64,000 bases of DNA from Manduca sexta (GCF_014839805.1 NC_051123.1:11824727-11888726), one strand, 5' to 3'. Positions 33,370 through 44,963 are shown, counted from the stretch's first letter. The notes: generated by a model not told the origin, from the sequence alone. Made by a program: numbers and translations.

Positions 33370-34032
33370 TGTAAGAGGGGTGTAGAAGATCACCCCTGAC
33401 TTGTGGACAGTTAATGTACACTACCTACTTTAGGTATATATAGGTATGTAACAAAAACACTCCGTACAGTTAATAAGTTTGTATAATGTCCACACAACAC
33501 AGAAGGCACAATTTACAGAAGGCACAAGCACAATATACAGTTTATAGGAAGAAGCGATAGATAGTCAGGTATTACAGCACACAGCACAGAAAATTAGAAG
33601 GAAGAATAAGCACTAATGTCTATTAGCAATATGCTTCGCGTAAGCGGTAGTGGTAGCGAGAAGCGAGTAGCGAGTAGCGTACGTTCCGCGTCTGTTACAA
33701 GTCTCGACTGTCAGGTCAGCTGGCAATGTCATGTGACGTTGCGGCGCGTGCGCACCGCACCGTACCTCGCCCCGCTGACACCTTGTACGTAACGGTAAAT
33801 CCTTACGCTGGAGATGTGTCACTGCTCGATAGCTGATGTCGCTATCGACGTCGACAATCCGTTACGCATCGAAGTAATTTATTATGCTTTTATTATATAT
33901 TTTAATATTAAGATTTTTGTAAATAGTGTTAAGTGTTAGTGTAAATAAATTTATAGAATGTAAATATATACTTTATATGTAAATAGATAATTTATATATA
34001 AAATCATGTTTAGTGTAGGGAAGTTGCCTACA
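33370..34032 (-). repeat. 3' LTR (663 bp)
   Basis: Begins TGTAAGAGGGG and ends AAGTTGCCTACA on the plus strand. It carries a terminal hairpin (AGGGGTG at 33376-33382 with CACCCCT at 33391-33397) and a short direct-repeat patch around 33655-33680 (AGCGAGTAGCGAGTAGCG). It lacks the 6 bases CTTATA of the other LTR. Any open frame inside it is incidental. Confidence 0.95.
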
Positions 34033-34045
34033 CCACCCCCCTCCA
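34033..34045 (-). promoter_or_regulatory. Polypurine tract
   Basis: On the minus strand GGAGGGGGGTGG lies immediately upstream of the 3' LTR. A purine run in this place primes plus-strand DNA synthesis in LTR retroelements. The single T is a small interruption. Confidence 0.85.
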
Positions 34046-34052
34046 GAGACCG

Positions 34053-37000
34053 TCAAGGGCGATAAAAATCTGTGAATTTCACCCGACGTCCGGAACGAGT
34101 GACGTACTCCTTTGGAATGTCTGGTGAGGTTTCGTCGTTATGGTCAGACAGTATGAAGGCCGGTTTAATTCGGTCTATCGATACTGTGACCGCCTTGTTT
34201 TTAAATAATATTTTAAAAATTTTATCCCCCCTAGACAAAACTTCATGTGGACCTGAATAAGCCGGTTGCAGTGAACCACGTGATGCGTCTTCACGAAGGA
34301 AAACGTGATCACAGGTGGCGAGGTCCTTAAAAATAAAAGTTTTCGGCTTACCGTGATGAGTTGTTGGTGTCGGTTGCAGTTTTTTGGCAAAACTTCTAAT
34401 ACGGGCAATAAATTCGGAGGTATCCGTGGTTCCCGGTGTAGTAGGGTCGAAAAATTCGCCCGGCAACCTTAATGGTTCGCCGTACACCAATTCGGCTGAG
34501 GAAGACTGAAGGTCTTCTTTAACGGCAGTTCGAATACCTAACAGCACCCACGGTAGTGACTCGGTCCATCTATCATTCCCATGGCATACGATTGCGGCTT
34601 TGAGTTGCCGATGAAACCGCTCCACCAGGCCATTGCATGCCGGGTGGTAAGCTGTCGTCTGCTTATGCTCGAATCCGGCTATCTTAGACAAACATTGAAA
34701 GAGGGCCGACTCGAATTGGCGGCCACGGTCAGTTGTAATGTTTGTAGGACAGCCGAATCGAGCTATCCAGCCTGACAGTAAGGTTTTGGCAACCGTCTCC
34801 GCTGTGATGTCTTCAATCGGTATTGCTTCCGGCCATCGCGTAAAACGATCTACTGCTGTCAGGCAATACCGATACCCACATGAGAGAGGTAGGGGTCCCA
34901 CAAGGTCAATGTGGATATGTTTAAAGCGTGCCCGGGGTAAATTGAACGTGCCTAGTGGAGCCGTCACATGACGACTTACCTTGGCACGCTGGCATGGAAT
35001 ACAGGATCGTGCCCAGTCTCTGCAGTCCTTACGTATTCCTGGCCACACGTAACGTTCGGCAATTAACTTAGCCGATGCATTGGCGCCAGGATGACTGTAT
35101 GAATGCAGGTTATCAAAAATCTGCTTCCGGAAGAACTTTGGCACGAATGGTCTAGAAGTCGGCGTACTGACGTCGCAATACAAGGGTACCCGACTTCCAG
35201 GTACTTGAAGTTTCTCCAGACGCAGTGATGAACCCTCCTCTAATAACTTAGAGAGTTCAGGGTCTGAAGCTTGGCCCTTAGCTAATGTTTCGAGGTCGAC
35301 TACTACTCCCAGTTCTTCAATTCGCGACAGGGTATCGGCTACGACATTGTCTTTCCCTGATATATGACGGATGTCGGTCGTGAATTGTGAGATAAAATCA
35401 AGGTGTCTATACTGCCTTGGCGAACAGTTTTTCTTCCTTTCGTGGAAGGCAAAACTGATCGGCTTGTGGTCCGTATAGACAACAAAATGCCGGGCCTCGA
35501 GCATATGCCGAAAATATTTGACTGCTTCGTAAATGGCAAGCAGTTCCCTATCATACGGTGAATATTTCACTTGAGAAGGGCTTAACTTTTGGGAGAAGAA
35601 AGCTAAAGGCTGCCACGAGTCATCCTTTAGCTGTTGGAGAACTGCACCAATCGCCTTGTCCGACGCATCAGTCACTAGGGCGAGTTTTGCAGTGCAGTCC
35701 GGATGGGCTAAAAGAGCGGCGTTAGAGAGGCTCTCTTTACAGGCTTCGAAGGCTACTAGGGCGTCACCTGTTAACTCAATTGGATGTGATCCTTTAACCG
35801 ACCCAGTCAGTAACGCGTGCAAAGGAGCTTGAACTTGGGCAGCATGTGGGAGAAATCTCCTATAAAAATTTAGCATGCCCAAAAATGCTCTTAACTGCCG
35901 CACGTTTTTCGGGACGGGGAAATCCTTAATAGTCTGGACCTTGGCGTCAAGTGGTCGGGAGCCTCGTTCGGAGATACTATAACCTAAGAAGGTTACCTCC
36001 TCTGCCCCGAAAACGCACTTTGACGTGTTAATCACCATACCGTAATCCTTCAGTCTGCCAAAAATGATACGGAGGTGCTCTTCGTGCTGTTTAAGGTCTC
36101 GTGAAAACACTAAAAAATCGTCTAGGTAACAAAATACAAAATCAAGGCCCCTAGTCATCTCGTCCACGAACCGTTGAAAAGTTTGGCCCGCGTTACGAAG
36201 ACCAAAGGTCATAAATGGGAATTCGTATAATCCGAATGGTGTGGTGATCGCCGTTTTAGGAATATCGTCTGGGCTGACAGGTATCTGATGGTAAGCTTTT
36301 ACCAGGTCTAAGGTGCTGAAGATTTTGCAACCAGCTATAGAATGGGCAAAATCGTGGATATGCCTAATCGGGTACCTGTCTGGCACAGTGCGAGCATTCA
36401 ACATGCGGTAGTCACCACACGGACGCCAACCATTGTCCTTTTTCGGCGCCAGATGTAACGGCGAGGACCATGGACTTTCCGAAGGTCTGGCAATCCCACT
36501 AGCAAGCATAGATTGGAATTCTTGCTGGGCTATTTTAAGTTTGTCAGGCGCGAGACGACGGGGCGATGTGGAAACTGGAGGCCCTGGTGTCGTGCGTATG
36601 TGGTGTACAGTGTTATGAGGGATTATCCGATGCGTACCAGCTGGTCGAGTAATCTCTGGGAACTCATTAAGAATTCTATGGTATGAGGTGTTCCCGGTTG
36701 CGACTTTAATAGAATAAAGGCTGCGACTATCAACTACAAGGCTAGCTACGGTAGTTACAGAGGTGGTATTATCGACTAGGCGCTTATTTCTACAGTCTAC
36801 CATAAGGTTGTAAAAATTAAGAAAGTCTACGCCTATGATAGGCTTTGATACGTCTGCTACTACAAAACGCCAGGTAAAAGTTCTACGTAAGCCAAAATTT
36901 AAGTCAAAATGAACATAGCCGTATGTCGAGATGGTGGACCCGTTGGCAGCGCAGAGTTGAAACCCCGTTGGAGCACGACGATCACGCAGTGACGAACGTG

Positions 37001-37106
37001 GGAAGACACAGAGGTCGCTTCCGGTATCGACCAAAAATTGCGTCTTCGAGGTTCGGTCAGTGACAAAAAGGCGACCAGAAGAAGATGGGCAATCGTCAGT
37101 CGCCAT
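34053..37106 (-). CDS. pol: Pol polyprotein (protease, RT, RNase H, integrase)
   Basis: 1017 residues, uninterrupted. Protease near the N-terminus with the active-site DTG at 27-29. Reverse transcriptase about 160-430, with the YLDD catalytic box at 327-330. RNase H about 470-600, with candidate acidic residues D480, E521, D546 and D591. Integrase has a zinc-binding HHCC (H668, H672, C702, C705) and a D734-x58-D793-x35-E829 catalytic core. A GPH-x-V segment near 952 resembles the GPY/F module. Domain order (RT-RH-IN) is that of Ty3/Gypsy. The ATG at 37106 overlaps the gag stop (TAATG), so Pol is made by re-initiation or a -1 slip. The N-terminus starting almost directly in protease and the motif FLVDTGSD point to the CsRn1 group. 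Confidence 0.96.
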   Translation of the reverse strand: MATDDCPSSSGRLFVTDRTSKTQFLVDTGSDLCVFPRSSLRDRRAPTGFQLCAANGSTISTYGYVHFDLNFGLRRTFTWRFVVADVSKPIIGVDFLNFYNLMVDCRNKRLVDNTTSVTTVASLVVDSRSLYSIKVATGNTSYHRILNEFPEITRPAGTHRIIPHNTVHHIRTTPGPPVSTSPRRLAPDKLKIAQQEFQSMLASGIARPSESPWSSPLHLAPKKDNGWRPCGDYRMLNARTVPDRYPIRHIHDFAHSIAGCKIFSTLDLVKAYHQIPVSPDDIPKTAITTPFGLYEFPFMTFGLRNAGQTFQRFVDEMTRGLDFVFCYLDDFLVFSRDLKQHEEHLRIIFGRLKDYGMVINTSKCVFGAEEVTFLGYSISERGSRPLDAKVQTIKDFPVPKNVRQLRAFLGMLNFYRRFLPHAAQVQAPLHALLTGSVKGSHPIELTGDALVAFEACKESLSNAALLAHPDCTAKLALVTDASDKAIGAVLQQLKDDSWQPLAFFSQKLSPSQVKYSPYDRELLAIYEAVKYFRHMLEARHFVVYTDHKPISFAFHERKKNCSPRQYRHLDFISQFTTDIRHISGKDNVVADTLSRIEELGVVVDLETLAKGQASDPELSKLLEEGSSLRLEKLQVPGSRVPLYCDVSTPTSRPFVPKFFRKQIFDNLHSYSHPGANASAKLIAERYVWPGIRKDCRDWARSCIPCQRAKVSRHVTAPLGTFNLPRARFKHIHIDLVGPLPLSCGYRYCLTAVDRFTRWPEAIPIEDITAETVAKTLLSGWIARFGCPTNITTDRGRQFESALFQCLSKIAGFEHKQTTAYHPACNGLVERFHRQLKAAIVCHGNDRWTESLPWVLLGIRTAVKEDLQSSSAELVYGEPLRLPGEFFDPTTPGTTDTSEFIARIRSFAKKLQPTPTTHHGKPKTFIFKDLATCDHVFLREDASRGSLQPAYSGPHEVLSRGDKIFKILFKNKAVTVSIDRIKPAFILSDHNDETSPDIPKEYVTRSGRRVKFTDFYRP

Positions 37107-37130
37107 TACCGACTGCCCTTCAAGTTTTCC
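37104..37130 (-). promoter_or_regulatory. gag/pol junction: TAATG overlap and possible -1 slip site
   Basis: The gag stop and pol start share bases (TAATG, 37108-37104). The pol frame is open for only ten codons upstream of its ATG. Inside that window gag reads G-GAA-AAC (37130-37124), resembling the G-GAU-UUA type of -1 slippery heptamer. Either stop/re-start or -1 frameshifting could make Pol. The sequence does not decide which. Confidence 0.55.
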
Positions 37131-37948
37131 GCCTTATAGTCGCAGGGGCGGACGCATTTGCTGGCCCTGTCTGCAAACTTGCCGTGGTACCAGCAAAGTG
37201 GGTATTTTCGGTAGTTGGACTGTGACCGTTGTCTTGAAGATGATCGGCTACGGGGTCGAGCAGTTCGGGATCTGGATCTGCCACTTCTCTGAGACGTCAG
37301 CTTCTGAAATTGCCTCCGGAGTTCGGCTACTTCTCGCGTCAAATCACTGAGCACTGAACTGGGACTTCCTTGACTCACGGAGGCGACGCTTGGAGCTGCC
37401 GTAGACAAGTCGTTGACTCGATCCGCTAAATCGGCCAGATCTTCAAGCGATGCTGTACCTGGCTGACCTGCAAGTACTGTCTGGATGCCATAAGGGAGAC
37501 GACTGATCCATATGGTTTTCAGAAAGTCGTCTGGAACATCGGACCCAGCGAGACTTTGCAAGTGTCGAAGGAAGCGGGACGGTTTTCGGTCACCGAGCTC
37601 TTCATGCATGAGTAGCTGCTTAAGCTTCTTCTCATTCGACTCAGTTAATCGCTTAATGAGCAGCGCTTTTAGTGTCTCGTATTTATTTTCCGCTGGTGGT
37701 TTTATAATAATATCTTTTACCTCTTTCGAGTACTTATTGTCCAGTTGGTTAATGACATGATTAAATTTAGTTTGATCGCTGGTTATCCTATTAATAGCGA
37801 ATTGCCCTTCCACTTGAGCGAACCAAATCTCCGGTTCTTCAGGCCAAAAAGGTGGAATGCGTACGCTCAACTTGTACACCTCGCCATCACGATCTATCGA
37901 CACTTTCTCCTCACTAGCTGTCGACGGTGCGCCACGTGCTTTTTCCAT
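37106..37948 (-). CDS. gag: Gag protein with CHCC metal-binding motif
   Basis: 280 residues from the ATG at 37948, the first after the 5' LTR. The frame stays open upstream into the LTR to 38002, but that start would lie in the LTR and across the primer-binding site. A capsid-like helical region spans about 34-180 ([22 protein letters not shown]). A Leu/Arg coiled stretch is near 203-215 and an Arg/Ser-rich basic segment at about 221-246. C252-x2-H255-x9-C265-x3-C269 lies near the end. This CHCC order differs from the standard CCHC nucleocapsid knuckle and is a reported trait of CsRn1-group elements. The stop TAA is at 37108-37106. Confidence 0.93.
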   Translation of the reverse strand: MEKARGAPSTASEEKVSIDRDGEVYKLSVRIPPFWPEEPEIWFAQVEGQFAINRITSDQTKFNHVINQLDNKYSKEVKDIIIKPPAENKYETLKALLIKRLTESNEKKLKQLLMHEELGDRKPSRFLRHLQSLAGSDVPDDFLKTIWISRLPYGIQTVLAGQPGTASLEDLADLADRVNDLSTAAPSVASVSQGSPSSVLSDLTREVAELRRQFQKLTSQRSGRSRSRTARPRSRSSSRQRSQSNYRKYPLCWYHGKFADRASKCVRPCDYKAENLKGSR

Positions 37949-37960
37949 TTTGAATTTTGT

Positions 37961-37977
37961 CCGTTTGGAGGTCACCA
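37961..37977 (-). promoter_or_regulatory. Primer-binding-site candidate
   Basis: One base inside the 5' LTR the minus strand reads TGGTGACCTCCAAACGG. The first eight bases (TGGTGACC) are complementary to a tRNA 3' end GGTCACCA, as in eukaryotic tRNA-Trp, the primer reported for CsRn1 elements. Beyond eight bases the match is poor. Confidence 0.6.
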
Positions 37978-37978
37978 A

Positions 37979-38647
37979 TGTAAGAGGGGTGTAGAAGATC
38001 ACCCCTGACTTGTGGACAGTTAATGTACACTACCTACTTTAGGTATATATAGGTATGTAACAAAAACACTCCGTACAGTTAATAAGTTTGTATAATGTCC
38101 ACACAACACAGAAGGCACAATTTACAGAAGGCACAAGCACAATATACAGTTTATAGGAAGAAGCGATAGATAGTCAGGTATTACAGCACACAGCACAGAA
38201 AATTAGAAGGAAGAATAAGCACTAATGTCTATTAGCAATATGCTTCGCGTAAGCGGTAGTGGTAGCGAGAAGCGAGTAGCGAGTAGCGTACGTTCCGCGT
38301 CTGTTACAAGTCTCGACTGTCAGGTCAGCTGGCAATGTCATGTGACGTTGCGGCGCGTGCGCACCGCACCGTACCTCGCCCCGCTGACACCTTGTACGTA
38401 ACGGTAAATCCTTACGCTGGAGATGTGCCACTGCTCGATAGCTGATGTCGCTATCGACGTCGACAATCCGTTACGCATCGAAGTAATTTATTATGCTTTT
38501 ATTATATATTTTAATATTAAGATTTTTGTAAATACTTATAGTGTTAAGTGTTAGTGTAAATAAATTTATAGAATGTAAATATATACTTTATATGTAAATA
38601 GATAATTTATATATAAAATCATGTTTAGTGTAGGGAAGTTGCCTACA
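37979..38647 (-). repeat. 5' LTR (669 bp)
   Basis: Same termini as the left LTR. It differs from it by T/C at 38428 and the extra CTTATA near 38534. An AT-rich stretch at 38580-38621 includes TATATATAAA-type sequence that could hold the promoter, but the transcription start cannot be placed by eye. Confidence 0.95.
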
Positions 38648-38651
38648 TGGG

Positions 38652-40828
38652 TCTAGTTCTCATCTCTATAAATATTCAACTTATAGTTGGTTGTGGGCGG
38701 GAAATATGAATATGACAGCATCACACTATTTTGAATGTAGTCTCTACCCACGTAGAAGCGTCCCTTAACGGCGTGGTGTAGGTCTAAATTATGTTTATGG
38801 TTCTGTCTATTTATTTAAGTGCAGTGTTTCACAAACGAACTATTTTCATAATGTTCAAATGAGATTTTAAGAATATAATGGAAGTTATTAATTTATCAAC
38901 AAGCATGATTGATGTTTTGAATCACTGTTTTGTACTTTTTCTTTACGTCAAATAATTTGGGAATTGAAAAACGATAACTATACATTTAACAGCTTGTCGC
39001 TAATTCAACTAGTAATTTATGTAGTTCACTTTAGTTTTTCGAAGGATCTCCTACAACACAAATAACTAAAACATTTTTATATGAGTATTTTCTCATGATA
39101 CAATGGTATTCAGAGCTGTCAGCACCACGCAAGTTCTGTACTAACAAGCCACACAAACCTTCGTTACACGAGTATTTAATTCAATATCGATAGAATCTAT
39201 ATTCGTAGTAAAAAGTTTTGTGTAGAGCATGAATGGACTGCGGTCGGCATACATGCCGCCACTGTAGAAGGCCGATTGTAGAGATGTGGTTGAGCGATAG
39301 TACTTTATCGACAGCATGAATGGGCCTGCTCGACCGGGGTTGTACCGGAAACAGATAATAGCAGTTTTACAGCTGCGTTTCCTGCGTTTGGATAACTCGA
39401 AAATCAAGATTACAGATTTCTCTGAAGTCATCAACGTAAGCATGATAACAATGGTTTATGGGTTTACTGGTATTAATGGTTTAATGGTAAAGAAGATAAC
39501 ATACCTAATCATCCACTAGTATATTCCTTATTACAGTAGTAGTAAATAACATCACAAATTCAATTTAATAGAGCTCGACTCTATTTCAATATTCTATACA
39601 ATTTGTTTGCCTAAAGTCCGACTCTACATAGACACCTAAAGTATAAACTGGACTAGTCTAGAGTATGTTTGTCTATTTGGTTAATAGCTAATGGACTCTA
39701 CATAATATATAGAGTTTTAGAGTGGATTCTTGTCGAAAAAGTTCGTCCAACGAGTTGGTAAAGTCGTCTGGAAGAATGAATGAGCCGGGCTTTGGAACTT
39801 GTGCCTTGATTCTCGTATGTCTTCTCAATTTCAAATGGCTAATGTTAGTACTACTTTAGGGCATAACAATAAAAGACTGGGTTTTTATTGCAAATTATTT
39901 ATTTTTAATAAATAATGTGAAATTTTCGTTTATGTATGTGTAATAATTTTTCGCTAAATATCCCGAAAGATAAGGGTAGGGAAAGTAAAAAAACCTTCGC
40001 ATTGTAAGTCTATTTCATTCCTATCACGTAAAAGCTTGCTACTATATTACTTTTAAACCATAAACTTTTGTATTTTTCAATGAACAAGTAAATAACACGT
40101 ATTAAAAGATACAGATGTGATTCCGTATATACTATATCTCTATAGCGTGACCTATAAACAAACATTTCTAATAAAAAAAAACAGATCGTTACACTAACGA
40201 AGCTACATTTGACATTTAAGCGTGTTGTGTGTGTTTGTTTGTGTGTTTTGAAGCTACGTTTCTATGCAAACTGTTTCTACTTATGTGTGGCATCTATGTG
40301 CTCCGTTATAGATATGGTAACAAAATAAATCCTGTATCAAGTACCATAGAATGCTTTGTGATTCATCATGTTTGTACCGATTCGAAGCAAGCAAGGTAAT
40401 TTTACCATTAGACAGAAGGTCTATTGGTTATTCATTTGATTTTTAGTAATAATTTTAAATAGAACTCACTGCGCCTTTTCTCTTGAAGTTTTTGGAAACA
40501 CTTTCATCGATGGAGCGGAATCCTACAGCGCATCCGATGTCAATATCTATTACCACGGACGGCGTTGCAGAAAAAAAAGGAACACAGCTCTTCGTTCGAC
40601 GTTCGTTTTTTTAATGTATGCACACACGTGTGTCATTTGATTGCTACTGATGTCCACTCATCATTCACTCAGAATTATATGACGATCATACCTATATATG
40701 TATAATTTTAATAAGCCAGTAGCGCATCTATTATGTCCTTTTAAGGCTCTCCTATGAGCAAAATGGTTGAGGACTGGTTCCATATATTTACGGCGGACGA
40801 GTTACGAGCGAAATTTTATAGATTTTCG
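38652..40828. other. Unique DNA, no gene seen
   Basis: Positions 39565-39730 contain three GACTCTA motifs and inverted TAGAGT motifs, a loose internal repeat. GT-rich DNA is at 40222-40250. The small frames at 39141-39519 have no recognisable motif. Confidence 0.45.
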
Positions 40829-40867
40829 AATTATTTATTTAAAAAATCAGTTTTTAAATAAATAATT
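40829..40867. repeat. 17-bp perfect inverted repeat, 5-bp loop
   Basis: AATTATTTATTTAAAAA (40829-40845) is followed by the loop ATCAG and its exact reverse complement at 40851-40867. AT-only arms form a strong hairpin or cruciform. Confidence 0.75.
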
Positions 40868-43330
40868 TGTCACGGGCCATACGATTGCTTAACACTATAT
40901 CTAAGAACTTGGATATATTTATATGTAACCTGTCAGAATTCACTGAAATGGCTCATAAATGTATTGAAATAAATTGTTAAAATTAAATCTCTATAACATC
41001 GCATTAGTTTCAACTGTTATGGTGTTATAATATATGTATAAATAAATAAAAAAAAAAAGCTTTAGGTTTCGTTGACATTTTTAAAACCAACAAATTATTC
41101 TTTACTATATTATTTATCTACTAGTGTTGATTACTAATTAAAATGATGCTCAATTAAGAGGAGATCTAAGAAATCATTTTTTTGTGGTATTTTCACTATG
41201 AAATTAATTAAATAATAATTATATTTTAAAACATTTGTAACTACCAATATAAAGATTTAAGTAATTTTTTTCTATATATCGTATTATTAAATTCGAATAG
41301 ATAGCTTCTAAAAATACTTTTAGCGCACTGTTTTGCTGTGAGTAGAGCCTTAATGTAGATGGATTATCTGTGGTGACAATTAGTTAGTTTAGGTAAAACA
41401 TTTAATCGTTATTAGCCTACGAAATGAAAATTTGTCAAATTGTTACCAACTTCAATATCTTTTAAACTAGAACATAGCTCTAACTTTGCTCCTTAACAGC
41501 TCGAAAAGAAAATAGTACCTATGCAAACTATTACTTAATAAATGAACCAACTACTACCAAAACTATTATCATAATATTACAATTCGCAGAAGTAAAATGA
41601 AGAACTTATAACGATGCCTTTCGAAGTAGTGAACAATTATTCACAAGTTACAACTACTGTTTAAACCAACATTGAATGCAACCTCTTTGTGATTCTGGCG
41701 CCGTCGGAAACTTAGCATCGTTTGTAAGAAAACGCCTCGCCAAAGTATATTTAAATCCGTTGGGCGTGGCGTGCGGAAAGAACGTATACCAACAGTTTTC
41801 GTCTGAATTTACTTCCTGTGATTTTAGTCTACGATTCCATACCACTTACAACTATATGGATGAATAGCATTTCCCATTGTAAATTGTATAGTATATAATA
41901 TCGTTGACAGTTAGACCCTAAATTTTTATTGTAGTCGTCTAGCCGTAGACCATAGATATAAACCTCAGTGGATGACAGTGCCTGTCTTTTGGCCCTGCCG
42001 ACATCCAATGGAGGCCATTTACTACTATCACTTACGATTAGAGATAAAAAATAATAATAACATCAACTGTACCTTCGAATTGTAAAGCTCTGAAGGCACT
42101 GCACGAGGTGTTTTCTTTCTGACATTAAATTTTAAGTATCATAATATGCATTAGTAATTCTAGCCGCATTATATTTAAAACCACGATACAACGGAACTGC
42201 TTGTCGACAGCAAGGGACAGGAACGCTCATAGTTTACGATAAATCTATTACAATACGATGAGCCGTCTATTTAAGGGTCTCAGCATTCGTCAGAATCCAT
42301 TCGGGTTTCATTAGCACTTTAATATAACTAATATTATATTTTGCCTCCTCTAATTTAAATAGATTGCGCTAACATTAAGATCTATTGTTACAATGCGATT
42401 CTTTGTCAAATAAACGCTGAAAGAAGTTTAAGCATTTTATTTACGAAGCATTATCAATAAATTGAAAAATTCTCATCATATTTTACTAGTATTTTTGCGT
42501 AATACATTTTAAGTGCCACCTACTTTTTATGGCAGAAAGCCAGCGAAGGAGAATATGGGTCAACTAATGCTAAATGAGTACTACTAGCAAAACTAATGAT
42601 CATACATGTATAGCCGACTTAGGAAAAGGTAACGAAGTAATAATATATCACATCAATTAACTACAACACGTTTAATCCTTTGATACGTTAACTAGATATA
42701 TAGTGACATCTCTAAAGCCTAATGTCGTCAAGTTAAAGTGAATAATAGCTTTCTGTAAAGTGATAACCCTAGGAACATCGCACTGTCTGCACCTACGTGA
42801 GGGATAAATGTAGAGTACTTCTCAATTATCTAAAAAGCACATAAAGAGTTTATTTTAAAATACACTAAAATTTGCCAAAATCTTACACACATAGTCCTAA
42901 CCACAACCCTGTATACAGATATCTATCTACTTTGTGATGGAACTTTAAAAGTATTATATGTTATGTATTTCTTTTTTTTTGTAGTGGATAACGGCGTTGG
43001 TTGTGTAATTGGTAATTCCTTTTATTCGATTTTAATCCTATACTTATCTTTTATTTCACAATCGTTTGTTGTCCTAAATAAAGAGAGAGAAAAACCACGT
43101 GCTTTGATATATTGTGTGGTTGTAATCAAGATGAGCAACTTCAAACAAAACTCAGACACGTATAAGTGGCTTAAAGAAAAAATCTCAGTGATAGAACTCG
43201 TAGCCACAAAAAAAAACTTTTATTTCCGTAAACATTTTATTACTGTTGTCAATAATTAACTCAATTTAACTTCAGATATTGTAAGTTCGCAATTGCGGGT
43301 TTATTAAGTTCCCGAGTGTATTCGATTTTT
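40868..43330. other. Unique AT-rich DNA
   Basis: No gene recognised. A more balanced stretch at 41660-41850 holds two overlapping 63-residue frames on opposite strands (41676-41867 plus, 41654-41845 minus). Neither has a known motif, but the composition differs from its surroundings. A 98-residue plus frame at 42963-43259 lies in A/T-rich DNA and looks like chance. Confidence 0.4.
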
Positions 43331-43384
43331 GCGCTTGTTCCGCTTGTATCGCTCGTTTCGCTCATTGTGCTCGTTTCGCTTGCG
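43331..43384. repeat. 9-bp periodic array (six units)
   Basis: Six consecutive 9-mers around the consensus TCGCTCGTT, all with GCT at positions 3-5 (GCGCTTGTT, CCGCTTGTA, TCGCTCGTT, TCGCTCATT, GTGCTCGTT, TCGCTTGCG). A similar array lies at 63192-63250. Function unknown. Confidence 0.7.
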
Positions 43385-44963
43385 GTAAGGCAGTACTGCG
43401 TAATGATACTCGTAAACTGAGTACAAATGAAACTAAAATTATTTTATTTCCGCGCAATTTATGTTGAATGTAAGTTTTTACATTGGCATTTTGTTGGGTT
43501 CGTCTCACTAAAAGCTTGTTATAAACGGAGCTGTGGGGTTTTAAGTAGCCAGAACTACATAATATAATATTACATTTTTTTCTGTCAAATATTATTTCAA
43601 ATGACGATACCCATTTATATTGAATAAAAAACAGTTGAAATGTGGCTTTACTGGCTCAACAAATAACCATATTATATGATAATCAATAGATATACATTAG
43701 TATTCAAAAATTACCACAAACCACCCCATTTCTTCAAAACATAAAAAAAAATTAAAAACGGATGTAGCCAGTATCCTCCCATAACCCACCCCCGGCTCCG
43801 CGACAGAATTATACGTTATTAACACGTCCGCGTGTGGGCATGCTCGTTGTAACTTAGCACAAACTCGGGCCATTTCCATTAGTACACTTCTAACTTTGGT
43901 GTTACAACGTAGCTCCGTAGCCAAACGCTACGTCGTAGACATGTGTTACGACGTATGTAGACGTGTTTAAAATTTGCCTTTTGTCGGAATGCTTTTGAAT
44001 AACTTTCATTTTAAACGGTTATATAATTATAATTTTCTTTTATTTTATAGTTATAATTTCTATATTTAGTATGTATTAGAAGTACAAAAACATGGCTAAT
44101 TGCTTAGAAACTGATCAATAAAAATTATATAGAGTTTTTACGTTTTTATCCTGTTGTTAGGCTTCCATGCTTTATCAAAAACAGAAACCTTATAATATTA
44201 CTTTGTTGTTTATAATACGTCTCTGTTTATCAGTTCCACTGTTCACATGGCAAGGTTTTATTTTTCAAAAGACAGCTGTAATGATTTATAATTATTTCAA
44301 AACTAGCTTTAGCTTCCAGCTCTTAAATAAAAGTCCTTTGTCAGAATGAATTCCCAACAGCCTAATTTTCCGTATTAAATCCATAATTAAAATTTGATTA
44401 GGCTACCAATAAAATAACACAACTCTTCGCTTCGTAATATTTTTCAAATAGGAATTATTGACAGCTCGTTTCCACTATGTTGTGCTGTGTTTCGTGCAAC
44501 AAGTCAAGAGCGTGTCCGAGGCGCGTTAATCTTCCAATTAATACATAATAAATCTCGCGCGTTTCATAATTTCCTTGAAACATGAAAGTTTAATTTAAAA
44601 ACTCGCGTATTGGTTCGTATCGCGAAGTTAGATTAAGTTCCTGGAGTTTATTCCGTGTATTAATTTACATTTCACGTGGATTTTTCGTATTTCACAAAAC
44701 AACGTAGATTTATACTTATAATAATAATATGAGATAAGTTGCTGTGTAATAAAATCTATGGCATTTAAACGATAAATAAGAAAACACGCTGAGGATTTCA
44801 ATGCCAAATCATATTTGGTGCAACACATATCTCTTGCTAAACAGGGTAGTAATGTTGCCAGCGTTATGGGCATCTTTGCGCCAGGTATAGTCCGGGCTGA
44901 CCTCTTTGATTAGTTTTAAGAAAAACGTTCACTCAAAAATACATAAAAAAAATTACCACATTG
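43385..44963. other. Unique DNA, no gene seen
   Basis: Positions 43900-43975 contain repeated and inverted TACGTAG/CTACGTCG-like words (AACGTAGCTCCGTAGCC, GCTACGTCGTAGAC, TTACGACGTATGTAGACG), possibly a decayed palindromic element. A CpG-containing stretch is at 44490-44610. Confidence 0.4.

Larger units (their letters stand above)
33370..38647 (-). mobile_element. Complete CsRn1-like Ty3/Gypsy LTR retrotransposon
   Basis: 5278 bp, transcribed leftward. Order on the minus strand: 5' LTR (38647-37979), primer-binding-site candidate, gag, pol, polypurine tract, 3' LTR (34032-33370). It is flanked by the 4-bp direct repeat TGGG at 33366-33369 and 38648-38651. Both LTRs have TG...CA ends. By eye they differ only at 33819/38428 and by a 6-bp indel (CTTATA, about 38534). 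All catalytic residues of Pol are present and no stop or frameshift interrupts the genes, so the insertion is recent and may be active. There is no env-like frame after pol. Confidence 0.96.

Noticed and set aside
37949..38002. Earlier gag start at 38002
   Set aside because: It would start inside the 5' LTR and translate across the primer-binding site. The ATG at 37948 is the first after the LTR and precedes the recognisable Gag region.
38222..38431. 69-residue minus frame, duplicated at 33613-33822
   Set aside because: It is present in both LTRs because the LTRs are identical there. No motif; not evidence of a gene.
43331..43384. CRISPR-like or satellite array
   Set aside because: The 9-bp units are adjacent without spacers and the array is too short for a satellite. 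Described only as a periodic array.
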